Shown here piece by piece: positions 23,301-31,303 of a DNA stretch of 44,711 nt. The notes beneath the pieces are model-generated. The model was not told where the DNA came from and ran no database searches. It was given only the letters and a program-made list of their open reading frames with translations. The translations under genes and the position numbers were made by a program. The stretch covers positions 1-44,711 of the forward strand of contig NZ_JAIYEP010000033.1 in assembly GCF_020515525.1 (NCBI RefSeq), read 5' to 3'. Numbering within the stretch: the first letter of the stretch is position 1; each line of letters begins with the position of its first letter. This DNA is from Rhodococcus yananensis (GTDB lineage: Bacteria > Actinomycetota > Actinomycetes > Mycobacteriales > Mycobacteriaceae).

Positions 23301-24849
23301 ACTGATCTCACCGCCCCCGCACCACGACATCTATTCGATCGAGGACCTCGCCCAACTGATCCACGACCTGCGCTGCGCCAACCCCGCCGCACGTGTTCAC
23401 GTCAAACTGGTCAGCGGTCTCGGGGTCGGTACGATCGCGGCGGGCGTCGTCAAAGCGGACGCCGACGTGATCCTGATCTCCGGTCACGACGGGGGCACCG
23501 GCGCGGCGCTGCTCACCGCGCTGCACCATTCCGGACTGCCGTGGGAGATCGGGCTCGCCGAAACCCAGCAGACCCTGGTGCTCGGGGGTCTTCGTGACCG
23601 CGTCACCGTCCAGTGCGACGGTGGCCTGCGCACCGGTCGTGACGTCGTGATCGCCGCGCTCCTCGGCGCCGAGGAGTTCGGTTTCGCCACGGCGCCGCTG
23701 GTGGTCCTCGGCTGCATCCTGATGCGCGTGTGTCATCTCGACACCTGTCCCGTGGGCATCGCCACCCAGAACGAGGATCTGCGCGCCGCGTTCGCGGGGC
23801 GTGCCGAGCACGTCGAATCGTTCTTCCGGTTCGTCGCCGAGGACGTGCGTGCCCGCCTCGCCGGGCTCGGTCTGCGCAGCATCGACGACGCGGTCGGGCG
23901 CGTCGACCTGCTCGACCCACGCGCCGCCGGGAGTCGTTCCGCGGGAGTGGATCTGGCTCCGCTGCTGGAGGTTCCCCGGGACGTGGGCGGCGCCGCGCCG
24001 CACCGCCGGTGTCTCCGGCGTCGCACCCGCGCGGACGCATCGACCCTCGACGGACGGCTGCTCTCCGCGGCACGTTCGGCCCTCGACGACGGCCACACCG
24101 TGCGGATCGACGACGTCGTGCACAACACCGACCGGGCGGTCGGGACGCGGGTGGGTGCCGCCGTCACCGTCCGCCGCGGTATACCCGGCCTGCCACCCGA
24201 CACCGTCCGGATCCACCTGCGCGGCAGCGCCGGTCAGTCGCTCGGGGCGTTCCTCCCGCGCGGGGTGACCGTGGTCGTGGTCGGGGACGCCAACGACTAC
24301 GTCGCGAAAGGACTCTCGGGCGGGTGCGTGGTGGTGCGGCCCGATCCGGCCGCACCCTTCGCGGCGCACACGCAGGTCATCGCCGGCAACACCGTCCTCT
24401 ACGGTGCGACCACCGGGGAACTGTACCTGCGTGGCAGGGTCGGTGAACGGTTCGCCGTACGCAATTCCGGTGCATCGGCGGTGTGCGAGGGAACCGGCGA
24501 CCACGCGTGCGAGTACATGACCGGAGGCCGGGTCGTGATCGCCGGACCGACGGGACGCAACCTCGCGGCCGGAATGTCCGGTGGTGTCGTCCACGTCCTC
24601 GACCTCGACCCCGAGTGCGTGAACACCGGGTCGGTTCGGATGCGGGCGGTCGATGCCCGCGACATGCAACCGCTGCGAGTGCTGCTCGAACGCCACCGCG
24701 AGCGCACGGGATCACCCATCGCTGCGGCGGCGCTCCGTGACTGGCCCTGCAGCGCCGCCCGGTTCTCGACCGTCACCGCGGTCGACGAGCCGGGCTGCAG
24801 CCCCCGCCCGCGCGCCGCGCGACGGTCGGTGACGGGGAGCGGACCGTGA
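20329..24849 (+). CDS. gltB: Glutamate synthase (NADPH) large subunit
   Basis: Makes two glutamates from glutamine and 2-oxoglutarate. 1506 residues. Domains in order: N-terminal class II amidotransferase with nucleophile Cys (EVDSCGVAG, after an about 30-residue propeptide); central domain; FMN-binding synthase barrel (MSYGSISAEAHETLAVAMNR, GAKPGEGGQLPAEKV, ISGHDGGTGAA); 3Fe-4S cysteines in CILMRVCHLDTCPVG; C-terminal GXGXG helix domain (GGCVVV, GATTGELYLRG, TGGRVVIAG). GTG start with a weak ribosome-binding site. Forms a complex with GltD encoded next. Confidence 0.95.
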   Translation: MQHDHPHLRRHPSDDGLPAACGLYDPAREVDSCGVAGIVDVHGRRSHRVVADALAALRALAHRTASGREPDSGDGAGITVTVPWELNRETVALDLPAPRHYATGLCFLPRDTARRIVESLAAAEGLDVLGWRDVPVDPHGAHLGDTAERSRPHIAQLFVAPTVAHPSGRDPGVDLDRAVHPLRRRAEHECAVHGVPVYFPSLSARTIVYKGMLTVGQLPLFYPDLRDPRCVSAIALVHGRYSTNTFPAWPLAQPFRYCAHNGEINTIRGNRARMRARQPHLHAAFLRGPVHDIPICSPHMSDSASLDETLELLHLAGRTLPHAAVMMMPPAWENDPRTAGQRRAFHDFHAGLLEPWDGPACLAFTDGAVFGAVGDRNGLRPGRWWHTRDDTVIFAGEAGVLPTEPSDVIAKGRLEPGRPFVVETGPGTAGRIVPPDELLDTLAAEHPYRCWLDRGRIPFVTGRPDPEPCGERADPRTRWLYGYTAEDLDETLATMATTGREPVGSMGSDIPPAMSSPRPRLLFDHVTAMFAQVTNPPLDAIRERVVTAQRHLTGPEGDLLAATPRSARRLSLDTPIPTAADLEALRHLGARHPALRATQVSATFPPDGTAAAALTGALTRLRHEAERAVDSGHGILIVTDQARDGTAVPIPSLLALATVHRHLAATGRRTRVALVVDSGDAREVHHVAALLGFGADAVCPSVAYGVVATLADDGRLGDVSAATAVRNYRTALIDGVIEVMAKCGVSTISSYIGAGTFDVIGLDPDVLGVDAAIGGTTVADVAEQARERYRMAHSPRADTAAPPSGGIHRYRRDGEPHLFTPEAVFLLQHATRTGRAEVYARYCAEIDSRSADGGTLRGLLRFHRAADPIDVVDVEPVESIVTRFATGAMSYGSISAEAHETLAVAMNRLGGRSNSGEGGEDVARLGDPLRRSAVKQVASGRFGVTAAYLADATDLQIKVAQGAKPGEGGQLPAEKVYPWIARTRCSTPGVGLISPPPHHDIYSIEDLAQLIHDLRCANPAARVHVKLVSGLGVGTIAAGVVKADADVILISGHDGGTGAALLTALHHSGLPWEIGLAETQQTLVLGGLRDRVTVQCDGGLRTGRDVVIAALLGAEEFGFATAPLVVLGCILMRVCHLDTCPVGIATQNEDLRAAFAGRAEHVESFFRFVAEDVRARLAGLGLRSIDDAVGRVDLLDPRAAGSRSAGVDLAPLLEVPRDVGGAAPHRRCLRRRTRADASTLDGRLLSAARSALDDGHTVRIDDVVHNTDRAVGTRVGAAVTVRRGIPGLPPDTVRIHLRGSAGQSLGAFLPRGVTVVVVGDANDYVAKGLSGGCVVVRPDPAAPFAAHTQVIAGNTVLYGATTGELYLRGRVGERFAVRNSGASAVCEGTGDHACEYMTGGRVVIAGPTGRNLAAGMSGGVVHVLDLDPECVNTGSVRMRAVDARDMQPLRVLLERHRERTGSPIAAAALRDWPCSAARFSTVTAVDEPGCSPRPRAARRSVTGSGP

Positions 24850-24863
24850 CCGGAGTGCGTAGC

Positions 24864-24893
24864 GCGCAGGCGCAGGCACAGGCACAGGCACAG
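24864..24893 (+). repeat. Hexanucleotide tandem repeat before gltD
   Basis: Five uninterrupted copies of GCRCAG (two GCGCAG, then three GCACAG) directly abut the gltD Shine-Dalgarno GGAGG (24894-24898), 13 bases after the gltB stop. Changes in copy number would alter the gltB-gltD spacing without touching either reading frame. Confidence 0.85.
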
Positions 24894-24906
24894 GGAGGCA
24901 ACCTCG

Positions 24907-26433
24907 ATGAAACAGGAAGGCCCCGTCGTGAGTCGGGCGATCTCCCGTCTCCGGGCGGGAGAGGAAGTCGATGATCGTCGATCGTCCCCACGCGTGCCGC
25001 GGGCCGAGATGCCGCAGCGGGACATCCGCGAGCGGGTCCTCGACTGGCGCGAGACCCGCGCGGCGCTGCCACCGCCCGAACGGGATGCGCTGGTGAGCGT
25101 GCAGGCCGGCCGGTGTCTCGACTGCGGGATACCGTTCTGCCAGTCGGCGGGTTTCGGATGTCCGCTCGGCAACCGCATACCGGAGTGGAACGCGCTCGCG
25201 TCACGGGGGCTGTGGGCGGCCGCCTCCGCACGCCTGCACGAGACCGACAACTTCCCGGAGTTCACCGGCAGGCTCTGCCCGGCGCCGTGCGAATCGGCAT
25301 GCGTTCTCGCGCAACACGATCACACCGCCGGAGTCACGATCGAAAGTGTCGAGCGGACGATCGCCGACCATGCCTTCGAGGACGGTGCGGTGCATCCGCT
25401 CACCGCGGAACACCGCTCGGGGCGCACCGTCGCGGTGATCGGTTCCGGGCCGGCCGGGCTCGCCGCCGCCCAGCAACTCACCCGGGCGGGCCACACCGTG
25501 ATCGTGTACGAGCGTGACGACAGGCCCGGTGGGTTGCTGCGCTACGGCATCCCGCCGTTCAAGATGGACAAGGCGCTCATCGACCGCCGACTCGAGCAGA
25601 TGCGGTGCGAGGGGACCGTGTTCCGCACCGGATGCGATGTCGGCGTCGACGTCACCGTCTCGGAGCTCCGATCGGACGTCGACGCGATCGTTCTCGCGGT
25701 GGGGGCCCGGCGCGGACGCGACATCGAGGTGCCCGGTCGCGGGCTCGCCGGGATCCGGCCGGCGTTGCCGTACCTGATCGAATCGTGCCGTGCCCGGCAG
25801 GACGGACGTCGTGCCCGTGCGGACGCCCGCGGCCGCCGGGTGGTGGTGATCGGTGGGGGTGACACCGGCGCCGACTGTGTGGGCACGGCGCACCGCCAGG
25901 GTGCGCGTTCCGTGGTGCACCTGGACTACCGGCCGCGACCACCGGACCACCGCACCGGTGCTGATCCGTGGCCGACCCGACCGCTGGTGTTGCGCACGTG
26001 CCCCGCCCACGAGGAGGGCGGTGATCGCCGCTTCGAGGTGGCCGTGCAGCGGTTCGTCGGCGACCGGGCCGGACACGTGCGGGCCGTGGTGCTCACCCGC
26101 GTGGATCGGGCCCGGACCCCGACGGGCGCCGCGGTGACCGTCCCGTGCGATCTGGCGCTGCTCGCACTCGGGTTCGACGGGGTCGGTGACGCGCCGGTGC
26201 TCGACGATCTCGGTGTCGCCCGCACACGTCGAGGGACACTCGCGTGCGACGACTCGTGGCGCGCGGCCGTTCCCGGCGTGTTCGTCTGCGGCGACGCGCA
26301 CCGCGGTGCGTCGCTGGTGGTGTGGGCGATCGCGGAGGGGCGGGCGGCGGCTCGTGCCGTCGACGACCTGCTCAGCGGGAGTTCGGATCTGCCGGCTCCG
26401 GTGACACCGCGATCGGGGCCGTGCGGGTCGTGA
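24907..26433 (+). CDS. gltD: Glutamate synthase small subunit
   Basis: Flavoprotein passing electrons from NADPH to GltB. 508 residues. N-terminal Fe-S cysteines in AGRCLDCGIPFCQS and CPLGNRIPEW and LCPAPCESACVL. The FAD Rossmann motif is VIGSGPAGLAAAQQL, RPGGLLRYGIPPFKMDK follows, the NADPH motif is VIGGGDTGADCVGTA and the C-terminal GVFVCGDAHRGASLVVWAI is typical. GGAGG ribosome-binding site after a tandem repeat. Confidence 0.95.
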   Translation: MKQEGPVVSRAISRLRAGEEVDDRRSSPRVPRAEMPQRDIRERVLDWRETRAALPPPERDALVSVQAGRCLDCGIPFCQSAGFGCPLGNRIPEWNALASRGLWAAASARLHETDNFPEFTGRLCPAPCESACVLAQHDHTAGVTIESVERTIADHAFEDGAVHPLTAEHRSGRTVAVIGSGPAGLAAAQQLTRAGHTVIVYERDDRPGGLLRYGIPPFKMDKALIDRRLEQMRCEGTVFRTGCDVGVDVTVSELRSDVDAIVLAVGARRGRDIEVPGRGLAGIRPALPYLIESCRARQDGRRARADARGRRVVVIGGGDTGADCVGTAHRQGARSVVHLDYRPRPPDHRTGADPWPTRPLVLRTCPAHEEGGDRRFEVAVQRFVGDRAGHVRAVVLTRVDRARTPTGAAVTVPCDLALLALGFDGVGDAPVLDDLGVARTRRGTLACDDSWRAAVPGVFVCGDAHRGASLVVWAIAEGRAAARAVDDLLSGSSDLPAPVTPRSGPCGS

Positions 26434-26493
26434 GGGCGTACCGCGGCGAGGCGCCGCCGACACGCACGGATGGAGACCGCGCGCCGGGGGGAC

Positions 26494-26499
26494 TAGGGT
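26494..26499 (+). promoter_or_regulatory. -10 box for leaderless pyk transcript
   Basis: TAGGGT ends 6 bases before the pyk GTG and there is no Shine-Dalgarno, so the mRNA probably begins at the start codon. Confidence 0.45.
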
Positions 26500-26505
26500 T
26501 GTGCC

Positions 26506-27927
26506 GTGACCCGACGCACCAAGATCGTTTGCACCATGGGCCCCGCCACGGCCGATCCCGACGTTCTCCGCGAACTCGTGGCCTCCGGCATGGACGTGGC
26601 CCGACTCAACTTCAGCCACGGAGAGCACTCCGACCACCGGGGCCACTACGACCGGGTGCGCGCGGCCGCCGAGGAGTTCGGCAGCGCCGTCGGCATCCTC
26701 GCCGACCTGCAGGGACCCAAGATCCGCCTCGGCCGGTTCGCCGACGGCCGGACGGTCTGGGAGAACGACGAGATCGTCCGGATCACCGTCGACGATGTCG
26801 ACGGCACCCACGATCGGGTGTCCACCACCTACAAGCAACTCGCGCAGGATGCCGCGCCCGGCGACCGGTTGCTCGTCGACGACGGCAAGGTCGGCCTCGT
26901 CGTCGAATCCGTCGACGGCAACGACGTCGTGTGCCGCGTCACCGAGGGCGGGCCGGTCAGCAACAACAAGGGCGTGTCCCTGCCCGGAATGAACGTGTCC
27001 GTTCCGGCCTTGTCGGACAAGGACATCGACGATCTCGAATTCGCGTTGCGGCTCGGTGTGGACTTCGTCGCACTGTCGTTCGTGCGCTCGCCCGCCGACA
27101 TCGAACTCGTCCACGAGGTCATGGACCGGGTCGGCCGACGTGTCCCGGTCATCGCCAAGCTCGAGAAGCCCGAGGCCGTCGAGAACCTCGAGGCGGTCGT
27201 GCTCGCGTTCGACGCGGTGATGGTCGCCCGCGGTGATCTCGGCGTCGAACTCCCGCTCGAAGAGGTGCCGCTCGTGCAGAAACGAGCCATCCAGATCGCG
27301 CGGGAGAACGCCAAACCCGTCATCGTCGCCACCCAGATGCTCGAGTCGATGATCGAGAACTCGCGGCCCACCCGCGCCGAGGCGTCGGACGTCGCGAACG
27401 CCGTGCTCGACGGCGCGGACGCGGTGATGCTGTCGGGAGAGACCTCCGTCGGCAGGTTTCCCGTCGAGACGGTGCGCACCATGGCGCGGATCGTCGCCGC
27501 CGTCGAATCCGACTCGACCGACGTGCCCGCGCTCACGCACATGCCCCGCACCAAGCGCGGTGTGATCTCGTACGCCGCACGCGACATCGGTGAGCGTCTC
27601 GACGCGAAGGCGCTCGTCGCGTTCACCCAGTCCGGCGACACCGTGCGCCGGCTGGCACGGTTGCACACGCACCTGCCGCTGCTCGCGTTCACGCCGGTAC
27701 CGCACATCCGCAACCAGCTGGCACTGACGTGGGGGACCGAGACGTTCTCGGTCGAGCCGGTGGACACCACCGACCGCATGGTCGAGCAGGTCGACGCCGC
27801 GCTGCTGTCGCTGGGCCGCTACCGGCGCGGCGACCTCGTGGTCATCGTGGCCGGGGCGCCTCCGGGGCGGTCGGGTTCGACGAACCTGATCCACGTCCAC
27901 CGACTCGGTGAGAAGGACACCCGTTGA
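26506..27927 (+). CDS. pyk: Pyruvate kinase
   Basis: Last step of glycolysis: PEP plus ADP to pyruvate plus ATP. 473 residues. Motifs: TKIVCTMGPAT, MDVARLNFSHG, catalytic lysine in IAKLEKPEAVENL, metal site VARGDLGVELP, ATQMLESMIENSRPTRAE and MLSGETSVGRFPVE. The C-terminal allosteric domain is complete. GTG start; its stop overlaps the thioesterase TTG (TTGA). Confidence 0.97.
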   Translation: MTRRTKIVCTMGPATADPDVLRELVASGMDVARLNFSHGEHSDHRGHYDRVRAAAEEFGSAVGILADLQGPKIRLGRFADGRTVWENDEIVRITVDDVDGTHDRVSTTYKQLAQDAAPGDRLLVDDGKVGLVVESVDGNDVVCRVTEGGPVSNNKGVSLPGMNVSVPALSDKDIDDLEFALRLGVDFVALSFVRSPADIELVHEVMDRVGRRVPVIAKLEKPEAVENLEAVVLAFDAVMVARGDLGVELPLEEVPLVQKRAIQIARENAKPVIVATQMLESMIENSRPTRAEASDVANAVLDGADAVMLSGETSVGRFPVETVRTMARIVAAVESDSTDVPALTHMPRTKRGVISYAARDIGERLDAKALVAFTQSGDTVRRLARLHTHLPLLAFTPVPHIRNQLALTWGTETFSVEPVDTTDRMVEQVDAALLSLGRYRRGDLVVIVAGAPPGRSGSTNLIHVHRLGEKDTR

Positions 27928-28802
27928 CGGACACCGCGGCGCGCGGGTCCGACCTCGACGTCCTCCTCGGTCTCCTCGACATCGAGCAGATCGAGGAGGA
28001 CGTGTGGCGCGGTGTGCACCCCGCGCAGACCGGGAGCCGCACCTTCGGTGGGCAACTCGTCGCCCAGGCACTGGTCGCGGCGGGCCGCACCGTCGGGGAT
28101 CGGCCCGTGCACGCCGTCAACGCGCATTTCATCCGGGGCGGTGACGTCCGCCGACCCATCGAATACCGGGTGGTGCGTCATCGCGACGGTCGCGATTTCG
28201 CCAACCGGATGGTCACGGCCGTGCAGGACGACCGGGAGCTGTTCGTCATGCTCGCGGCGTTCCAACGGTGGGGTCGCGGACTCGAACACTCGGTGACGGT
28301 GCCGGACGTGCCGTTGCCCGACGCGCTGCCCCCGATCGGGGACAGGCTGCGCGGATACGAGGAACAGCTGCCGCATTTCGTCGGGGCCCTCAAACCGATC
28401 GACATGCGGTACGCGAACGACCCGGCGTGGGTGCTGCGCGACGCCGGTGAGCGTCTCGAGCACAACCGCGTCTGGATGCGCGCCGACGGTGCACTGCCGG
28501 ACGATCCGCTGCTGCATGTCGCGACCCTCGCGTACGGCTCCGACACCACCGTCCTCGACTCCATCCTCACCACCCACGGTCTGTCGTGGGGACTGGACCG
28601 GATCGTCGCCGCCACCGTGAACCATTCGATCTGGTTCCATCGCCCGGTGCGGTTCGACGAATGGCACCTGTACGCAACGGAATCGCCGGTTGCCGCCGGG
28701 TCCCGCGGCATGGCGACGGGACGCTACTTCACGCTCGAGGGCGAGCTCGTCGCGACGATCGTGCAGGAGGGGCTGGTGCGGCACTTCCCGCCGCGGCGGT
28801 GA
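27924..28802 (+). CDS. tesB: Acyl-CoA thioesterase II (TesB family)
   Basis: Hydrolyses acyl-CoA to fatty acid and CoA. 292 residues, double hot-dog fold. N-terminal half: RTFGGQLVAQALVAAG. C-terminal half: catalytic Asp in ATLAYGSDTTVLDSIL with downstream NHSIWFHRPVRFDEWHLY. The TTG start overlaps the pyk stop. The pyk-tesB neighbourhood is also seen in mycobacteria (recalled). Confidence 0.93.
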   Translation: MTDTAARGSDLDVLLGLLDIEQIEEDVWRGVHPAQTGSRTFGGQLVAQALVAAGRTVGDRPVHAVNAHFIRGGDVRRPIEYRVVRHRDGRDFANRMVTAVQDDRELFVMLAAFQRWGRGLEHSVTVPDVPLPDALPPIGDRLRGYEEQLPHFVGALKPIDMRYANDPAWVLRDAGERLEHNRVWMRADGALPDDPLLHVATLAYGSDTTVLDSILTTHGLSWGLDRIVAATVNHSIWFHRPVRFDEWHLYATESPVAAGSRGMATGRYFTLEGELVATIVQEGLVRHFPPRR

Positions 28803-28858
28803 CGGGCACCGCGGCGGCCGGGTGTTCCTCCCGCAGGTGTGCTGTCCCTCCCACAGGT

Positions 28859-28888
28859 TTGCGCTCCGCTGTTTTCCGGGGCTAGCCT
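28859..28888 (+). promoter_or_regulatory. Promoter for the metQNI leader
   Basis: TTGCGC (28859-28864), 18-base spacer, TAGCCT (28883-28888). Transcription from here would start near 28895, about 60 bases before the leader-peptide ATG and about 555 bases before metQ. Confidence 0.45.
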
Positions 28889-28953
28889 GTCGCGGGGCCC
28901 ACCGTCGTGGTCTCCGTCGTCAACGAGGTCGTCGTCGACCTCCCGGAGGAAGA

Positions 28954-29034
28954 ATGCTCGGCAGCAAGCGCGCGCAGATCGTGTACACACGCATGGTGGG
29001 CATGGCCCCCGCGTGTTGTCGCTGCCGCCTCTGA
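28954..29034 (+). CDS. Cysteine-rich leader peptide ahead of metQNI
   Basis: A 26-residue ORF with an excellent ribosome-binding site (GGAGGAAGA directly before the ATG). It ends Ala-Cys-Cys-Arg-Cys-Arg-Leu-stop. The two adjacent cysteines use TGT. No downstream continuation is likely, so this looks like a regulatory uORF. Cysteine-rich leader peptides that sense Cys-tRNA supply ahead of sulfur-metabolism genes are known in mycobacteria, and the next genes here import methionine. The function is inferred; the ORF and its site are seen. Confidence 0.6.
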   Translation: MLGSKRAQIVYTRMVGMAPACCRCRL

Positions 29035-29450
29035 CCGTCCCCTCCCTCCTCGGCCGTCCGCAGATTTCCCGTTCCCCGTGTCGCATGCCCGCACATCCGC
29101 GGTGCGTCCACGACGGAACCACCGGACTCGCCCGCCCGGCCGCCGCCCTCCGGGGCGCCGACCGTCCCGGTTCGAAAGGATCCACCCCAGTGTCCGCACC
29201 CTCCGACCCCGCATCGTCCGCGGCGAAAGGGGTCGGGACCGACGACCACGGCGGTACGTTGCATGCTGTGTACGCGTCTCAACGCGCTCGAGTCCAGGCT
29301 CCGCGCACACCCGATACGCGACCGCGCGAGACCGCGCCGACCTCGCCCGGTCCTTCGTCGGATGACCGGGCCCGCGACGGGCAGCCCGCTGCCCGGCACC
29401 ACGTCCCGGGTCGCGCCGCGGCCCGGCAACACCACGGAAGGTTGACACCG
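29035..29450 (+). other. Long 5' leader of metQNI, no clear gene
   Basis: 416 bases between the leader peptide and metQ. It contains a perfect 7-bp hairpin at 29378-29395 (CGGGCAG, CCCG loop, CTGCCCG) 55 bases before metQ, possibly an attenuator or ribosome-site sequestering element. A GTG at 29190 with AAAGGA upstream is in frame with metQ and would add 87 low-complexity residues; that would bury the signal peptide, so I do not favour it. I cannot identify a riboswitch by eye. Confidence 0.4.
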
Positions 29451-30284
29451 ATGTTCCTGCGCCGCTTCGCCGTCGCCACCTCAGCTCTCGTTCTCGGGGT
29501 CGGGCTGGCCGCCTGCTCGTCCGGAAGCGACGAGAACACCCTGTCGATCTCGGCGTCGTCGACCCCGCACGTGGAGATCCTCGAGCACATCGTGGACTCC
29601 GGTGCACTCGGCGACTACTCGCTGGACATCCACGAGGTCACCGGCGAGATCGACCCGAACGACCTGCTGCAGGCCGGTGACGTCGAGGCGAACTTCTTCC
29701 AGCATCGCCCCTACCTCGACGACTGGCAGGTGCAGAACGGTGTCGACGACCTCGTGGCCGTCGCCGAGGTGCACCTCGAGCCGATGGGTCTGTACTCGAA
29801 CAAGGTCACCTCGCTCGACGAGTTGCAGGACGGCGACACGATCGCCATCCCCCGCGACACCACGAACTTCGCGCGTGCCCTCTATCTGCTCGAGTCGGCC
29901 GGGCTGATCACGATGGACGTGCCGTTCGCCGACGCGAACCTGTCCGTGGTGACCGAATCGAACATCGTCGACAACCCGAAGAACCTGGCGATCGTGGGGA
30001 TCGAACGTCCTCAGCTCGCGCGGCAGCTCGACGACCCGCAGATCACCGCGGCCGTGATCAACTCCAACTACGCGCTCGAGGCCGGTCTGACACCCTCGGA
30101 CGACGCCATCGTCAGCGAATCCGTGGAGAACAATCCGTTCTCCAACCTGCTCGTCGTCAAGGAGGAGAACGTCGACGATCCGAAGGTCGTCGCGCTGAAG
30201 GACGCGTTGGAGTCGCCGGAGACCGCCGCGTGGATCGACCGGACCTACTCCGGTTCCGTCGTCCCGGTGCATCCCGCGAACTGA
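29451..30284 (+). CDS. metQ: Methionine-binding lipoprotein
   Basis: Extracytoplasmic substrate-binding protein of a D/L-methionine ABC importer. 277 residues. Lipoprotein signal MFLRRFAVATSALVLGVGLAAC with the lipidated Cys at residue 22. NLPA-family core: SISASSTPHVEILEHI, GEIDPNDLLQAGDVEANFFQH, IAIPRDTTNFARALYLLE and a C-terminal NPFSNLLVV. Its Cys would be modified by Lgt. Starts ahead of metN with a TGATG overlap. Confidence 0.93.
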   Translation: MFLRRFAVATSALVLGVGLAACSSGSDENTLSISASSTPHVEILEHIVDSGALGDYSLDIHEVTGEIDPNDLLQAGDVEANFFQHRPYLDDWQVQNGVDDLVAVAEVHLEPMGLYSNKVTSLDELQDGDTIAIPRDTTNFARALYLLESAGLITMDVPFADANLSVVTESNIVDNPKNLAIVGIERPQLARQLDDPQITAAVINSNYALEAGLTPSDDAIVSESVENNPFSNLLVVKEENVDDPKVVALKDALESPETAAWIDRTYSGSVVPVHPAN

Positions 30285-31303
30285 TGATCGTCGTCGAGAA
30301 CCTCGTCAAGACCTTCCCCGGTGTCGGTGGTGCCGGGACGGTCGAGGCCCTGCGCGGCATCGACCTGGAGATCCCCACCGGGGAGATCTTCGGGATCGTC
30401 GGACCGTCCGGATCGGGCAAGTCGACGCTGCTGCGCTGCCTGAACCTGCTCGAGCGGCCGACCTCGGGCCGAATCCTCCTCGGCGGCGACGACCTGTCGA
30501 CGCTGTCGGGCGCGGACCTGCGCTCGGCGCGCCGACGGATCGGAACGGTGTTCCAGCAGTTCAACCTGCTGCATTCGCGCACGGTTCTCGGCAACGTCGA
30601 GTTCCCGCTCGAGGTGGCGGGGGTCGACAGGACGCAGCGGCGCACCCGCGTGCGCGAGCTGCTGGAGCTGGTGGGTCTGGCCGGCAAGGAGTCGTCCTAC
30701 CCGTCGCAGTTGTCCGGAGGACAACAGCAGCGCGTCGGAATCGCGCGGGCTCTGGCCGCCGAACCCGACGTGCTGCTGTGCGACGAGGCGACCAGCGCGC
30801 TCGATCCCGACACCACCGACCAGGTGCTCGATCTGGTCGCCGAGATCAACCGCCGGCTGGGCGTGACCGTCGTGGTGATCACCCACGAACTGGGGGTGCT
30901 GCGTCGGGTGTGCACGTCGGCGGCGCGGCTCGAGTCCGGGCACATCGTGGAGACCGGGCGGATATCGGATCTGGTGGCTGATCCGGGTTCGATGCTGGGC
31001 GCCGCGATCGTCCCGGTGGGGGACGATCCGTCGGCCGGCCCGATCGCCGACACCGCGCTCGTCACCGCACTCGGAGAGGACGCGCACGGGCCGTGGCTGT
31101 CCGATCTGATCCGGACGGTCGACGCGGACGTCGCGGTCGTCGGCGGACGGGTCGAGCGGGTCGGGACGACGACGGTGGGCCGATTGCGGCTCCGCTTCGG
31201 TGGGGCCGTCGACCGGGACGCGGTCGCGCGTTTCGTCGGGGACCGCCCGCACCTGACGCTGTCGTGGGGCACGGACACCGATCTCGAGGGGCTCGCCGGA
31301 TGA
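30284..31303 (+). CDS. metN: Methionine ABC transporter ATP-binding protein
   Basis: ATPase of the MetNIQ importer. 339 residues. Walker A GPSGSGKST, Q-loop VFQQFNLL, signature LSGGQQQRV, Walker B VLLCDEATSALD, switch His in VITHELGVLRR. The C-terminal about 90 residues are a NIL-type regulatory domain (feedback by methionine in the family). ATG overlaps the metQ stop; its stop overlaps metI (ATGA). Confidence 0.95.
   Translation: MIVVENLVKTFPGVGGAGTVEALRGIDLEIPTGEIFGIVGPSGSGKSTLLRCLNLLERPTSGRILLGGDDLSTLSGADLRSARRRIGTVFQQFNLLHSRTVLGNVEFPLEVAGVDRTQRRTRVRELLELVGLAGKESSYPSQLSGGQQQRVGIARALAAEPDVLLCDEATSALDPDTTDQVLDLVAEINRRLGVTVVVITHELGVLRRVCTSAARLESGHIVETGRISDLVADPGSMLGAAIVPVGDDPSAGPIADTALVTALGEDAHGPWLSDLIRTVDADVAVVGGRVERVGTTTVGRLRLRFGGAVDRDAVARFVGDRPHLTLSWGTDTDLEGLAG

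Noticed and set aside
24864-24893. Short repeats considered as a CRISPR array
   Set aside because: Six-base tandem units without spacers; no cas genes in the window.
25201-28071. 956-codon minus-strand ORF across gltD and pyk
   Set aside because: Antisense shadow of two well-identified genes, low-complexity composition.
29190-29450. N-terminal extension of MetQ
   Set aside because: It would place the lipoprotein signal peptide internally; the composition is non-coding-like.
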